From Sclerotiophoma versabilis (lineage: Eukaryota > Ascomycota > Dothideomycetes > Pleosporales > Didymellaceae): a stretch of DNA of 64,000 nucleotides. Below the pieces are notes generated by a model, which was not told where the DNA came from, ran no database searches, and saw only the letters and a program-made list of their open reading frames with translations. The position numbers and the translations under genes were made by a program. Position 1 is the stretch's first letter. Every line of letters starts with the position of its first letter. Shown here one piece after another: positions 13,104 to 24,228 of the stretch. The stretch lies in contig JAAROD010000069.1 of assembly GCA_012274445.1 (NCBI GenBank), forward strand, positions 806,001 to 870,000, written 5' to 3'.

Positions 13104-13614
13104 TCATGAGCTACCCGGGTTTCGATTGCAGCATCGCAGGCTGTGAATCCTGGTCCCCCAGCCGATGCTCGCCAGATTGTTAACTCCATCGGCGAACGTC
13201 AGATACTGGTCGGCCTTGTCACTCTTGCAGTCATAGTTGCTGGGTCCACGTTAGTATTGATCGGTCCAGTCTAGTCCAGACGGCACATACTCGAAGAACT
13301 GACAGTACCAGTAGTCGTCCCTGTTCAGCACCGCAGAAATGTCATGACCACCCACGAGGACAGACTGCACCCGTCCATCAATTCTAACTTGTCGTTAGTG
13401 GTGCGCTCGCGGACAGCAAGTCATGGCAACCTCACAAGTTGTTATCGAGCGACAGGCACTGGTTGTTATACGCATCCACGGATACCTCGGAGAAAAAGGC
13501 GGGCGCGGCGAATAATTGGACTTTGATTCGATTGTTCGCAATCATGTCAGTGGCTGTCGCAATATTTGCGCAGGCCAGAGCTGATGAGAGAATCGCGAGC
13601 GGGAGACTGCGCAT
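13104..13614 (-). CDS. Small secreted protein (effector-like candidate), three exons
   Basis: Exons 13614-13436, 13383-13291 and 13239-13104 sum to 408 nt, 135 residues. Intron 1 (52 nt) runs GTGAGG to TTAG. Intron 2 (51 nt) has a perfect GTATGT donor and a TACTAAC branch before CCCAG. Phases agree and removing both introns removes the in-frame stops. The N-terminus is a clear signal peptide (MRSLPLAILSSALACANIATA). The mature part is about 114 residues with Cys at 53, 87, 95, 127 and 128 and no other domain. The ending (NNLASIGWGTRIHSLRCC) recalls small secreted beta-rich proteins of fungi; that likeness is an impression only. Small size, secretion signal and Cys pairs fit an effector or cell-wall-associated protein. 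Confidence 0.65.
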
Positions 13615-14935
13615 TGCAGCGCACACATACAGGTGGTGGGCGCAATCGCAGGGTTGGTCTTGGTAGGACTGGTGGTGGGTTGGCCCGGGTGAGGTTGGCC
13701 TGAGGTGAAGGAAACAGGGAGACTGGTGACGCTCAGCTGGTGGGTCGGTGCGTGCGCCCATTGGCTTGCACTGCCTCGATGCTTTGCCATAGCCGGCTTA
13801 GGACCGACTTCATTCGTGCGAGCGGGGTTGGGAAGCAACACAATAACAAATACAAGTTTGGTGATTTGAGGGCTGTTCGTTGATCTAGGGTCGTTCCTTG
13901 TGTGAGAATGATATCTCCTGAAGGCGTTTCGTGGTAAAGTGTGACGGCATGGGTTCCTGCTCCGGCTCTCCAGAGCCGGAGCCGTTGAACATGCACACGG
14001 GCTGACGTGAACTACTCAAGTACCTGGAAATTGACGAACTACAACATATACCACAAGCCGGTCTTGATACTGGATCCGGTGCTCTGTAAATATTTGAGCA
14101 TCAGAGTTTCAAATCACATGCCCTCGCGGATACCCTTCATACCTTGGTGTACAGAGGATTTGGGGACGCGTACGCTCGACTGGGACACAGGCACATCTCG
14201 GCGCCTGCCGCAACACCTGATGGTGCACGATGCACCTCAGGACTCGGCTCTACTACGGACCTTGCATGTCTGATCAGCGAAGAACTTTACTCCGTACATG
14301 GCTCTCAAGGGGTATGATCTTCCTCACTTGGTCCCATTTTGAGATCTATAAGCAAGCGACGATGTGTCTACAAGGGCGTGAAATGAAGCGAGGAGCGCCA
14401 GTTTGATCACCGCAGATCGCAACCCTAGAGCCTGCAAAAGTCCTCGTGGAAATTGTACGTTCTCGGTAGGCGCCGGCAGGGATTTTAACGCACGACGTCA
14501 CTTCAACATTTGCTCCAGGCTGGTCGCTCAATGGCAGCCTTGCTTGCACAAACGCCAGGTTGCAAAGTCTGAAACTGCACGACAGGCAAGGCAGCCCTGC
14601 ACACATTTTGACGACTCCACCATCATTTGTGGATCACCATAACGACGATTGTTGGGAACCTCCGGTTCCATCTCAGAGTCACAGTCGCAGGACGGTAGAG
14701 CAAAGTTGTTTGCAAAAAGCAATGCCAGTTCTATACATAGCTGGGTACGTAAGGTATCTACACGGGAAATCGTGATGGGTCATGAAAGTGGTATCCGCCA
14801 AAGAAGAGAAGGAGAAGAAGAAGAATCGAAGACATATTCCAAATGTTTTCCGACTTCCTGTCGTTCAAGTGCGCCGAAAAAGAAAACCCCTTTTGTCCAT
14901 GAAAATGCAAACTAAAGCGACCTCAAATGATGCGT
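13615..14935. other. Intergenic, no supported gene
   Basis: About 1.3 kb upstream of the secreted protein gene and downstream of the LPMO gene. Many short overlapping frames occur on both strands, none with a domain, signal peptide or matching splice sites that I could support. Confidence 0.4.
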
Positions 14936-15808
14936 TTAGTTGGAGAAGTCCCTCGCGTGGCGGCGGGTGTTAGAGGCAACGGCAACGGAGGCAAGCTCAG
15001 GGCCAGGGGCATCGACGATTGTCTTGTCGGCGTCGTGCCAGTACAAGTCCCAAGTGAGGAGCTCGTCCTTGGCAGAGTAAATCTCGGTTCCCTTGACGCC
15101 CTCAGGAACGGACTTGCTGTCGTCACCACCAGTGACCTTGATGTTGAAAGCCTGGGGCCAGAATTGGCGGTTAGAGACAGCGCCGTTGTTGTGAATGGAC
15201 GCAACCTCAGTGCGCAGGACATAGTTGCCCGAGGGAATCTCGCTAGGAATAGTGATGGTGTGGGCATTGCCATTATCGTAGAAGATGGCATCGGTACCCC
15301 ACTTGCCAGTCTGGCCCTGGGCCTCGCCTTCAGCGTACCGAGTGCCCTTGGGGTAGGAGGTCAGGGCGACCTGGTCGATCTTGAAGAACTCAAGCTCCGT
15401 CTTGTCGACCTTGGAGCAGTCACCGTTGCAAGGAGCAAGCCATGTTGCGGTCCAGCCGTGGTGAGAGCAGTCCCATCCCTCCTCACCCTCACCGCACCTA
15501 CCCTCGTGGTGCCAGTGGAAGGTAACCTTGGAGCCGGCAGGAGCCTCAGCGGTATTGGGAGAGGGAGTGGCGTCCTTGTGGGCGATGATATCGGGCTTGT
15601 TAATCGAGTCGCCCATCACAGGTTGGAAGCCCCAACCCTGGTTGGTCTTCCAGGCAGGAGAGTTCTTCTCAAGAGGAGCATCGATCGAAGCGCCACGGAA
15701 GCCGGGATAGGTAACGCCACCAATCTCGGCACTCTCGACAGCAGTGTGGCCGGAGACCTGGGCAACAAGGCCCGCGAGGAGAACAGCAGTGTTGAAGATC
15801 TTGGACAT
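14936..15808 (-). CDS. AA9-family lytic polysaccharide monooxygenase-like secreted protein
   Basis: Intronless, 290 residues. A 20-residue signal peptide ends in QVSG, so maturation would expose His21, the first arm of the copper histidine brace. The second brace His is in SHHGW (H116/H117) where AA9 has HxGP. EVASIHNNGA supplies H206 and RQF supplies Q215 of the secondary shell. The PCNGDC loop (C127-C131) and DKTELEFFKID are typical AA9 segments. Oddities: the axial Tyr position (11 after H206) is Trp217. The two Cys of the conserved long-range disulfide are both Ala (A76 in DIIAHK, A220 in FWPQA). Two extra Cys (C105, C114) flank an Asp/Glu/Gly-rich insert before the second His. No CBM1 or linker. 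AA9 enzymes oxidatively cleave cellulose and related glucans outside the cell; whether this one is active is open. Confidence 0.88.
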   Translation of the reverse strand: MSKIFNTAVLLAGLVAQVSGHTAVESAEIGGVTYPGFRGASIDAPLEKNSPAWKTNQGWGFQPVMGDSINKPDIIAHKDATPSPNTAEAPAGSKVTFHWHHEGRCGEGEEGWDCSHHGWTATWLAPCNGDCSKVDKTELEFFKIDQVALTSYPKGTRYAEGEAQGQTGKWGTDAIFYDNGNAHTITIPSEIPSGNYVLRTEVASIHNNGAVSNRQFWPQAFNIKVTGGDDSKSVPEGVKGTEIYSAKDELLTWDLYWHDADKTIVDAPGPELASVAVASNTRRHARDFSN

Positions 15809-18800
15809 TTTGATGATGGTTGCGGTGGAAGGGGTTTTGGAGTGAGTTGCCTGAACTGAAGGGTTGGTGGTAGTGGTCGGGTATGTAGAGAGTGAATGTG
15901 TATTGAGCTCACAGAGCTGTAGAATGAATGACTAGTCAAAAATTGACTGAAAGAGAGACTGAGGCGGCCGAGCGTGAGGAGTGAACTGAACAGGAGAGGT
16001 ACCGACCTTTTGTACTCTCCAAAGGCTCCCGCAACGCTCATCCCGTATTCCGTGCAGGCGCTTGGTTCGTTCTTGCGATCAGCCACCCGGGCCCAAGCTG
16101 CATGTCCGGGGTTGTTGTCTTTCATCTGGACAGCCCGACTGGTCAACAGTGCGGACACTTGACAGGAGCTAATGTAGGTACGAAGGAGCTAGCCTCCCTG
16201 GTCAGACAAAGCCTTATCGATAGCCCCGCGCACCTCTTAGGAGAAGGTCCTTCGGCAGGCCAAACGTTTGATCCCATAAGGTCTCCCCACATGGTGGCCA
16301 ACACCGAGGTCCGAATGACAGTGTCGTTCTGCACAACTAGCGTGTTCCGGCGTTGCTGTCGTTCTTGGTATTGTTTTCTTGAACTTATCCGGCTCAGAGG
16401 CCCGTATCGTAGTTTCCCATATTACGACAAACCTTGTCGCTTGCAAGTAAGGCCAAAGCTGTTCGGCTGTTGAGATCCAAGAACGCCCCCCCTTGGCGGC
16501 AGGCGTTCCTGAATCCAGACTCTGGAATTGCGGAGCCGTGGAGCAGCGTCATTTGCATACCGAGCGAATCAAGGGCAACGGTGTTACGTTTCTGCTGGAT
16601 TTATCCTTACGAGCAGGGGGAATCTTTTGGAATTAAACGGCTCGGCTACGGGCTCGGCGCGGTTGGTGCGCGGCAACGTGGTAGGCCTGCCGCCCAGCGC
16701 CAGCGTTTCAGATGTTGGCCTTAGCGAATGCCTATCGATAAAGAAGAAGGACACAAGCACGGCAAAGCACGTCAAGCTGCTGTGCACCTCAACAAGACTT
16801 CTTGCAGTCGTCACGACTTCGAGGGACGTTCTGGGCGAAGACGAGCCGCCGGCACGGCCATGTACATGCCGTTTCCATATTACTTTTTCATCGTCTCAAA
16901 GTGCTTTCGCGTAAGGCACGAAGATCCACGAACGGATCGTCCCTCGCTGAAACCGGGAGCATCAAACCTCAAATCGGCGTCATACCCGCCACTGCTTCTT
17001 TCCTTTGACAGTCTACGTTGTACCACTTCCCCGTCTTCCCCGAGACCGTGGAACTTTGTTTTGTTTCGTCTCATGCGAGGCTCATTGGGGCCTTGTATTC
17101 CTTCGGTAAACTGACAGGAAGATGCGCCTGGGCAGCCACGGCGCGTTCCGGTTTTGTTATGACGCAGGAGTGATCAGGACAAGCAGTACGTGGTGAGACG
17201 TGTCCTACTCTGATCGCATTCTTGTAAATCTGTCCATCAACCTTCATCTCGATATCGGCGAACGACGCACACCGAAACACAGGAGAAAGCACAGCGTCAT
17301 GCATGCAGAAAAACTTGCAGATTTTGCGAGATTAGATTTTGATGAAGTGGGCACCTGAAGCTTTCCTGTCATCTCGGGTGACAAAGACAGCCGCATAACC
17401 AGATTGTCTGCGAGAGTTGCAGCACACAATCTAAATTTGAAAAAGACTAAATTCCGGCAGGAAATTTAATGTTTCTGTGGCTTTGTACAACTGTAGAGTG
17501 CGTCGTTGCGACACAGGCAGCAGAAAAACAACCGAAATTAATAGTGTTCCATGAACTTTGGTGAGGATTAATACTGTTCTTGGTGCACGGCTGATTTTGT
17601 CACCTGAGTAAATATCTAGATATCTAAATGACATGGCTCATGCGGCAGCGGCAACTGCGGGCCCACATTAGTGAGTCTTGCTTTCTTGGTTGTTGAAGAC
17701 CTTTTTTGCCTTCTTTGCAAGACGCGTGACAAAGTATACCCTATGATTCATGGCAGTTCTAGCCGAGCAACAACTTAGCAACAGTAGCCGCCTGCACTAG
17801 GTGAGACTCAGGTAGCCTATCAACAAGTGACCATCCGTCTTCATCCCGTCAGCTCAGCCACATGAACTGCAAGATCAGCTTTGTGCACGTGCTAGACATT
17901 CACACAGCATACGAGTATCGAATTTTACGCAGGGCGTGCGGCTGTTCCTCTAGCCTGGAAGCTGTCCACGAGAATTGTGTGTGTCATCGGTAAGCTCTCT
18001 CTTGTCCTGTCTCCCGTTCCTCGAGCGATGTCACAGGTTCGAGACTGAGGCTTTCCGCGAAAAGAATGGCAGATATTTGTCCTAGGTTTATCTGACGCTG
18101 AAGTTGAGCAACAGAACCAAAGCTGAGTTCAATACAGGTAATCGGGGTGGTCGCCAGCTATTTTTGACCTACGAATAGGTGCCAGGATCGGTCACAGCAC
18201 GATTCTCACCACCAGGAACAGCTGAAGCGTCCTGCCACTATTCTCATTTGAGGTGTTGCTGACATGAATCCTTCATTTGACAAAGAAGCATGGCGAGTGC
18301 TGATTGGTGCCTTTTCTTCCACCATGCTGCTTCCCAAACCGTTCCGACAATCTAAATACACGTGGCCCAATATAAGCCAAGTGAGCGGTTAGCTCATCAA
18401 AGATCTGTTTATGTCTTCGTTCCCACCTTTACCATTCATATCAAAGAGTCTGGGTCGGACTTGGTGAGCTACATCTGTCGTCAATATGTTGAGCCCTGCA
18501 GATCTGACTTCGACCTCATGTTTAGGACGTTAAGATCAGACAGATTCGACTGAAACTTTTCGAAAGGGTTCCGGGATCCCGGGAATATATTAGCAGCCAC
18601 CATTGTACTCTAAATTCCTTCCCGAAGTCATTCGAAGCACTCACTATTGTCTACATTGATCTTGAGCCTGCCGCATAGAAAGCCCAAGTCAGACGTTTGA
18701 ATCCTAGAGAAGATTGTAGCAACATCTACCACACAACGTTCAGGTTAGCTTTAGAGGATGGCCAAATAGCCATAGATGTACGATGTGGCATCTCATTTTA

Positions 18801-19725
18801 AAACGCAATCTTGATCCCTACGGGCAACGAACCTTATGATTCCAACCTTATATTTGATCCTGGTAATAGCACTGATGGTCCACAAGCATGATCTGTTGTA
18901 GAGCAGCGAACAGAAGCTTGCATACGGGGTGGTCGCCAACGTAGCTCTGTCTGGGAGATCTTTTTGTATCCCAACACGGCTACTCGGAGTGACTGTTGTT
19001 GACGGTGGAGTTGTATGTAGCGTAGAATGTCGAGGCAATTTTCTGTCGCATTGCTGTTGGGTCGGAGTCTCCTATTCATAGGGGAAGATACAGGCCAGAT
19101 AGGAACGAAGGCTTTTGAAGGTCACTGCTATGGCTGGCGCCAACAAATGAGCGGGAAATGCTCTACAAGTGCGGCACTGCACGCATTAATTTTACTATAG
19201 CAACGATGAGAGATGCGTGCAACGGTTGATATTGCGTTGGCGGTGCCATTAGTTGTTTTTGATGCTCTAGACATACAACCTACGGCGTTGACGAAGACTG
19301 TCAAGACCCTAACATCAATAGCTATGTCAAACTCCCCGAGACCTATAGCAGGAATCCTACGTGACTATGATGTGGACGATGAATCTGTGAACAAGGCATT
19401 CTGCATAAATGCTCGTGTATTTCTTGTAACAATGACGAAGATTTCGAGCTTGTAGGAATACCCCTCAGAAGGAGCGAGATATGTGAGCAGTTTAAGCGTA
19501 TTAGTGGTGTAATAGCACTTTCCCTAGCGAAAGGGACCTTGAGTAAGTTTTCCAACACTTTTTTTTCGGCCAAGAAAGTCATAATGGTTTATGGATATTC
19601 GATTATAGGAAGGGCAGGAGGAACATTTGGTATCGTTCGTTGCATGTGAATTTCTTTCCGGTCAGGCGGCGCAACCCTCGACAGGAGATATGCGACATCA
19701 AACTCAGGACCAGGATTCAAGAGAA
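15809..19725. other. Gene desert of about 3.9 kb
   Basis: The first few hundred bases are pyrimidine-rich on the coding strand and should hold the LPMO promoter and 5' leader. The rest has short frames only, with no domain, tRNA-like fold, tandem repeat or transposon end that I recognise. Composition is normal, so it is not part of the RIP'd block. Confidence 0.4.
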
Positions 19726-20409
19726 CTAGTTCGTAATAACAGGCGCCGTTCTATCCCAATCTTCGCTCTCGGCGGCATCAACGAGGAACTTTGCAACACT
19801 GCCCCTTGAAATAGCAGCCAACACCGGCACGCCCTTTCCGTGGTCAGGGTACTCCTGGACCTTCTTCGCCTCACCCTCTACCAGCCTCGACGGACGCACA
19901 AAGACGTAGTTCTGTCCGCTGGCTTTCGTCTCCTTGGCAACCAGGTTGTGGTCATCGTACTGGTATATCATGTTGCTCTTTTTCATCAGCAACTGCATCA
20001 CGCAGTGCATGTTGACCCATGACTCGGCCACGCCAAACGCTTGCATGATGATGATCTTGGGTGTATTGAACTCCTTCATGACAGCGACAATATTTGCAGC
20101 GGAGTCAGCCATCAGCCGTGGAGGCGAGGTGACGGCTGCAAAGGGGCTATCGCTGGCTCGTGGCGCGCTGAGGGTGATGATGACAACTTTGGGATTGCTT
20201 TGGGCGAAAGCTTTTCGGACGTCTTCTATCTCCAAAGGTGTGCCCATCACGGTCTTGAGTCCCGCGTCGACCTCTTTTTGCACAGGTTTAGGATCTCGAA
20301 CCAATGCGGTGACTTTGTGGTTCCGGTGGAGGAGCTCTCCGACCACAAGTTTGCCGGTGCGGCCGCTGCCACCGATGATTAGGATGCGCTGGTTAGGTGT
20401 CATGATCAT
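19726..20409 (-). CDS. NmrA-like/atypical short-chain NAD(P)-binding oxidoreductase
   Basis: Intronless, 227 residues. Two candidate ATG codons (20409 and 20403) differ by two residues. The N-terminus has the Rossmann motif ILIIGGSGRTGKLVVGELL, followed by the strand-turn VTALVRDPKPV expected for NADP(H) binding. VVIITLSAPRAS, IVAVMKEFNTPKIIIMQAFGVAESW and NYVFVRPSRLVEGEA match the NAD(P)H-binding (NmrA/SDR-a) layout. There is no YxxxK catalytic pair. Members act as flavin reductase-like enzymes or as redox sensors that bind regulators; the substrate cannot be told. It is divergent from the Zn2Cys6 regulator at 21315, with 905 bp between them. Confidence 0.85.
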   Translation of the reverse strand: MIMTPNQRILIIGGSGRTGKLVVGELLHRNHKVTALVRDPKPVQKEVDAGLKTVMGTPLEIEDVRKAFAQSNPKVVIITLSAPRASDSPFAAVTSPPRLMADSAANIVAVMKEFNTPKIIIMQAFGVAESWVNMHCVMQLLMKKSNMIYQYDDHNLVAKETKASGQNYVFVRPSRLVEGEAKKVQEYPDHGKGVPVLAAISRGSVAKFLVDAAESEDWDRTAPVITN

Positions 20410-21314
20410 CAGTGGGAGTGCGTCAGGTTTGATGCGGCTGTTTTGCTAGTATGAGAAGAGCCAATGACCTCAAATATGAGAGTACGATGGTGCCGAAGCA
20501 GACTGAATAGAGGATGTGCTTGGTGAGACCGGAAAACGATGCATAATGACATTGGACAGTCGTTAATTTATACAGACTCCTACTCATAGTTCAGCTCTGT
20601 CATACCTGTTGTTGAAGATGTTGATGGCCGGACAGTCCGACATCTCCGGTCGTCAGGGTCTGTGCTGATGTTCGGCTCCGAGTGGCCTCAAGAAGCATTT
20701 GTCAATGTAAGCATCATGAAGGACGCGTCGAAACAAGGCAGAAGTGGCTCAAATAGTGCGGGTGTAAGCTGCTCGAGCACTTCCGTCATGCATCTTCGGC
20801 TCCGAAGGGTTGGATAGCCAAGACGCACAGCTTGTAGCGGAGAATCTGTGACATGTTGCATTACAACTCTTCATCCTTCTTCCATCCTTCCCACTTTGAT
20901 GGGAAAAAGCTGCGCTTCTCCTGCGACTACGTTCGAGCGCTCTCGTGTATTTCAACTTTCAAACGTCAGCTTTGGATCACGGTTTGAACTTCTTGACGAT
21001 ACCTTTCCGATCGGGCTGGTGCAGCTCCCAACGCTGCCATCGCCCAGATCAGAAACGTGTTCACACTATAAGATGCTGCGCCGTAATTTCTCGTAACCAA
21101 AATGGTCGATTTCATGCCTGTGTTTGTGCACGGCTGGCATTCAGGTTGTTGTCGTGCCTAAAGTAAGATGACCGAGGCCAGATCCAGCGGGGTTGGGGCC
21201 GTTCCGTTTGGGAAAGGACCAACTCAACAGCTCAACTTCGAGCCTCGCGTTGGCTCCTAGGACTCATCGATCCTTTGCCCGGCAAGATGATGAGTTGATG
21301 AATCAGTAGCCGGA
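20410..21314. promoter_or_regulatory. Shared upstream region of the NmrA-like and Zn2Cys6 genes
   Basis: 905 bp between divergent start codons. I found no long gene. Zn2Cys6 proteins usually bind CGG triplets, and such triplets occur here, but I saw no spacing that stands out from chance. Confidence 0.4.
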
Positions 21315-23679
21315 ATGGATGAACCTAACCCCCGCAAGCGTCCTCGACCTGTTGTGTCCTGTCTGCGCTGTCGCGACAAAAAACTGAAGTGCGACCGCAC
21401 ATCGCCATGCGCGAATTGTGTCAAAGCGCAAGTAGCGGACAGTTGCAAGTATCAGCACGATTTTGATACTACATCGAAGAGGTCTCCGTCTGCACCGACA
21501 GGTACCGTCAATGCTGCTGAGGATCTGCAGTTAAGACTGGCGAAGGTCGAGGAATTGTTAGGGATTCGGCCCAGCAAACAGTCTAGTTCAGCAGAAGATA
21601 CAATGTCGCACACGATTGGTACAGTGGTGGTGAAAGGTAGTAGAAGCATCTTTCACGGGCAGAACGACCGAGCCACGCTACTAAACCAGGTATGAGCTGT
21701 TCATGAAGCATGTCTCCAGAGCTTTGCTTTCCTTCCTTCTTTGGCGCAATGCTGCAGGTTGAGGAACGCACTGATACTATGTGCATCGATGAGCTGACAT
21801 TGTGCAGTTTTCAGAAGTCAAGGAGTTTGTCAACGAGATGTCTAAGGATAAGCAAGTCCAGGCTTCAGCGAAGCAGATCAAATTCTTGCAGAACAAGTCA
21901 AGAAGCAAGATTGGCTCACCAGACATTGCTGCAGGCTCCGACTTCTCGATGGCACTTCTCAAGCTACGGGAGTTTCTTCCGCCCAAACGATACTGTGATC
22001 GACTTGTGTCCGTATACTGCCAGTATTTCGAGCGGACCTTTAGAGTATTGCACATTCCCACCTTCATGCACCGCTACAATCAGATTTGGACCAACGAACA
22101 GGCGGACATTTATACTTCCTCCAGCATTATCCCTGAACTCACCGCTGTCATGGCGATGGCCTGCCATATGGACGATTCACAGCAGCTTGGGGATGACCAA
22201 AACCATAGAATATACCTGAAAGGAGCGGCCATAGATTTGATCCAGGCTTGGCTTGACGAGCTAGGTAGAAAGCAGCGCACAGAGCTCTCTACTTTACAGG
22301 TGGATATCTTGCTCCTTCTCTCCAGGAGTCTTCGGGGGATCCAGCCTGAACAGCTATGGAGTGCCACTGGTGCCTTGGTTCGCTCTGCGATGGTCATGGG
22401 CCTCAATATTAATCCTGAAACCGTCTCTGGCATCACCACGTACACGAAAGAAGTACGTCGCAGACTCTGGGCCACGGTCCTTGAAATGGATCTGCAAGCG
22501 TCCATGTTTTGTGGCATGCCGCTTATCATCCCTGAGCTCAACTCGAGCTCTGTGGTACCCTCCAACATCAACGATGAGGATTTTGACGAATCCTCGGCAG
22601 CTCTCCCTACTTCACATCCCAGGTATACGTACACAGATAGTCTCTATCAGGTTTTACTTGCTTCTTCGTTGCCGCAGCGTATGAAAGCTTTGTCAGTCAT
22701 TCAGCGTTCGACCCTCGACATCCAAGAAGGGATCCGGCTGGGAAGGAAAGCCGAAGAATGTTTGTCACAGAAGCCGCTAAGACTGGATCTACCCAAAAAT
22801 GATGGAGTCTCTATCGATGGCGGTTCTTTGTTACATCGCGTGCTGCTGGATCTATACATGCGACGGCCTATACTTCGTCTATACATGGCTTTGCTTCATG
22901 GGCACCAGACGGAGAAGACGACAAGCAAACCATTACTTGCTGAGCTAAAGAAGCATTGTCTCGAATCCTCTCAAGCCATCCTCTCGTACCAAGACCTCTA
23001 CACCCTTCCTGCCCTTGCGAAGGTAGTGACCAGTCCCTGGGCTCATCAGAATTTCTTCTACAACGCCTGCAAAATGGACGTGCTATGGGCAGCGCTCACA
23101 CTGTGCCAGGAAATCAGACAAATGTTTGCAAAGGACAGTTCAGAAGCTTGCTACGACAGCCTGACACTTGTCCGTCCAGTAGAGACTACGATCTCCTACT
23201 TGATTGATGGCATAGGTCAGAAAGGCAGTGACCTCAAGGATATTGTGTTTCTGGCTCTCGTATTACGATCCGTGCAGATAGCCGACTCGAATCCCGGGCG
23301 ATCACAAGCCCTACAACAGACTGCCAGGAACACACTAGCAGCATGTCGAGAGAAGTTGTTACAGCCTCTCGTTGCCAACGAGCCATCACCACCCATGGCA
23401 CAGCATGTCAAGCGTACGAGCGTGGACGCTGCGCCGATGTCAGTTTCCATGTCAAATTCAGTCACGCCACCAGTATCCAATCCGAGATTGACATTGATTT
23501 CCACGACTGGTTCAACTTTTCCACTGAACCTTCCGGCGGGCACAACAGAGCAGTATTTTGGGGATTTGTCCGACCTGGCTGTGGAGTACAACACCTTCCA
23601 AGCCAGCGTATTTGACGCCAACGACGCTCTGAATTTTGGCATGGCCCAAAATTGGAACTGGGAACATATGTGGCAGTGA
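21315..23679 (+). CDS. Zn2Cys6 (Gal4-type) transcription factor
   Basis: Exons 21315-21689 and 21808-23679, 748 residues. The 118-nt intron has donor GTATGA and acceptor TGCAG and keeps phase 0. The binuclear zinc cluster is at C16, C19, C26, C32, C35 and C44, preceded by a basic RKRPRP stretch. A short coiled coil (AAEDLQLRLAKVEELLGI) follows as a dimerisation element. The fungal-specific transcription factor domain starts near residue 180 (VYCQYFERTFRVLHIPTF) and includes the usual RRRLWATVLEMDLQASMFCGMP motif near residue 350. The C-terminal 100 residues are Ser/Thr/Pro-rich and then acidic and aromatic, as in activation regions. The target pathway is unknown. The divergent NmrA-like gene is the obvious candidate target by position only. 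Confidence 0.9.
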
Positions 23680-24228
23680 GTTGAGTTAGCCGGAGCTACG
23701 TAGTCTCGTCTGGTCCTTTTGTGTTTGTGCGGCATCCAACTTAGGTCGGCTATGCCCTCGGTTGGGCAGGCGCTGTTGTTCGCGCCATTGCTCTCAGGGT
23801 TACGGATGGATATTTCCAGGTCGTACTTCAGGTATGCTCAGTCTCAGGACTTTTCTGGCTGTATCGTCGAAGCGCTGCTTGGAAGAGGAACAGTTCTGGC
23901 GAGATCATGAGACAGTAGCGGGCTAGGGGGTGGGAGAGTGTGAGGGTCGAGTATCTGGCTTATATGCGAATGGTACTGCACCGGTGGAAATACTAGGGCA
24001 GTGTAACGCGGCATGATGCGACGATCATCCCGGTGGTAACTTTTGTCCTTCAAGGTCATAGTCATCTGCACTGATTCGTCGCAGTGCATAAGCAGTGCAA
24101 TACCTCTACAACTAACTAGATCAAAACTTCACGACGACGCAACGCTTTGGCCATTATCGTAGATACGTCTATTCCGGTGGAACGATGAGTGTCCCGGTGG
24201 AACGATGAGTGTCATAGCTTTTGCAGAC
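23680..24228. other. Convergent intergenic region with a small tandem duplication
   Basis: 3' regions of the regulator and the flavin monooxygenase. A 20-bp unit, [t/c]CCGGTGGAACGATGAGTGT, is duplicated head to tail at 24173-24212. Two further CGGTGG copies lie near 23984 and 24031. No gene seen. Confidence 0.6.

Noticed and set aside
14927..15859. 310-codon plus-strand frame across the LPMO gene
   Set aside because: It is the antisense shadow of the LPMO, which has a signal peptide and family motifs. The plus frame has no domain and low-complexity Gly/Leu/Val content.
17862..17992. Short plus-strand frame ending in a Cys-rich CGCSSSLEAVHENCVC segment before a GTAAGC donor
   Set aside because: No signal peptide and no downstream exon in phase, so it is not supportable.
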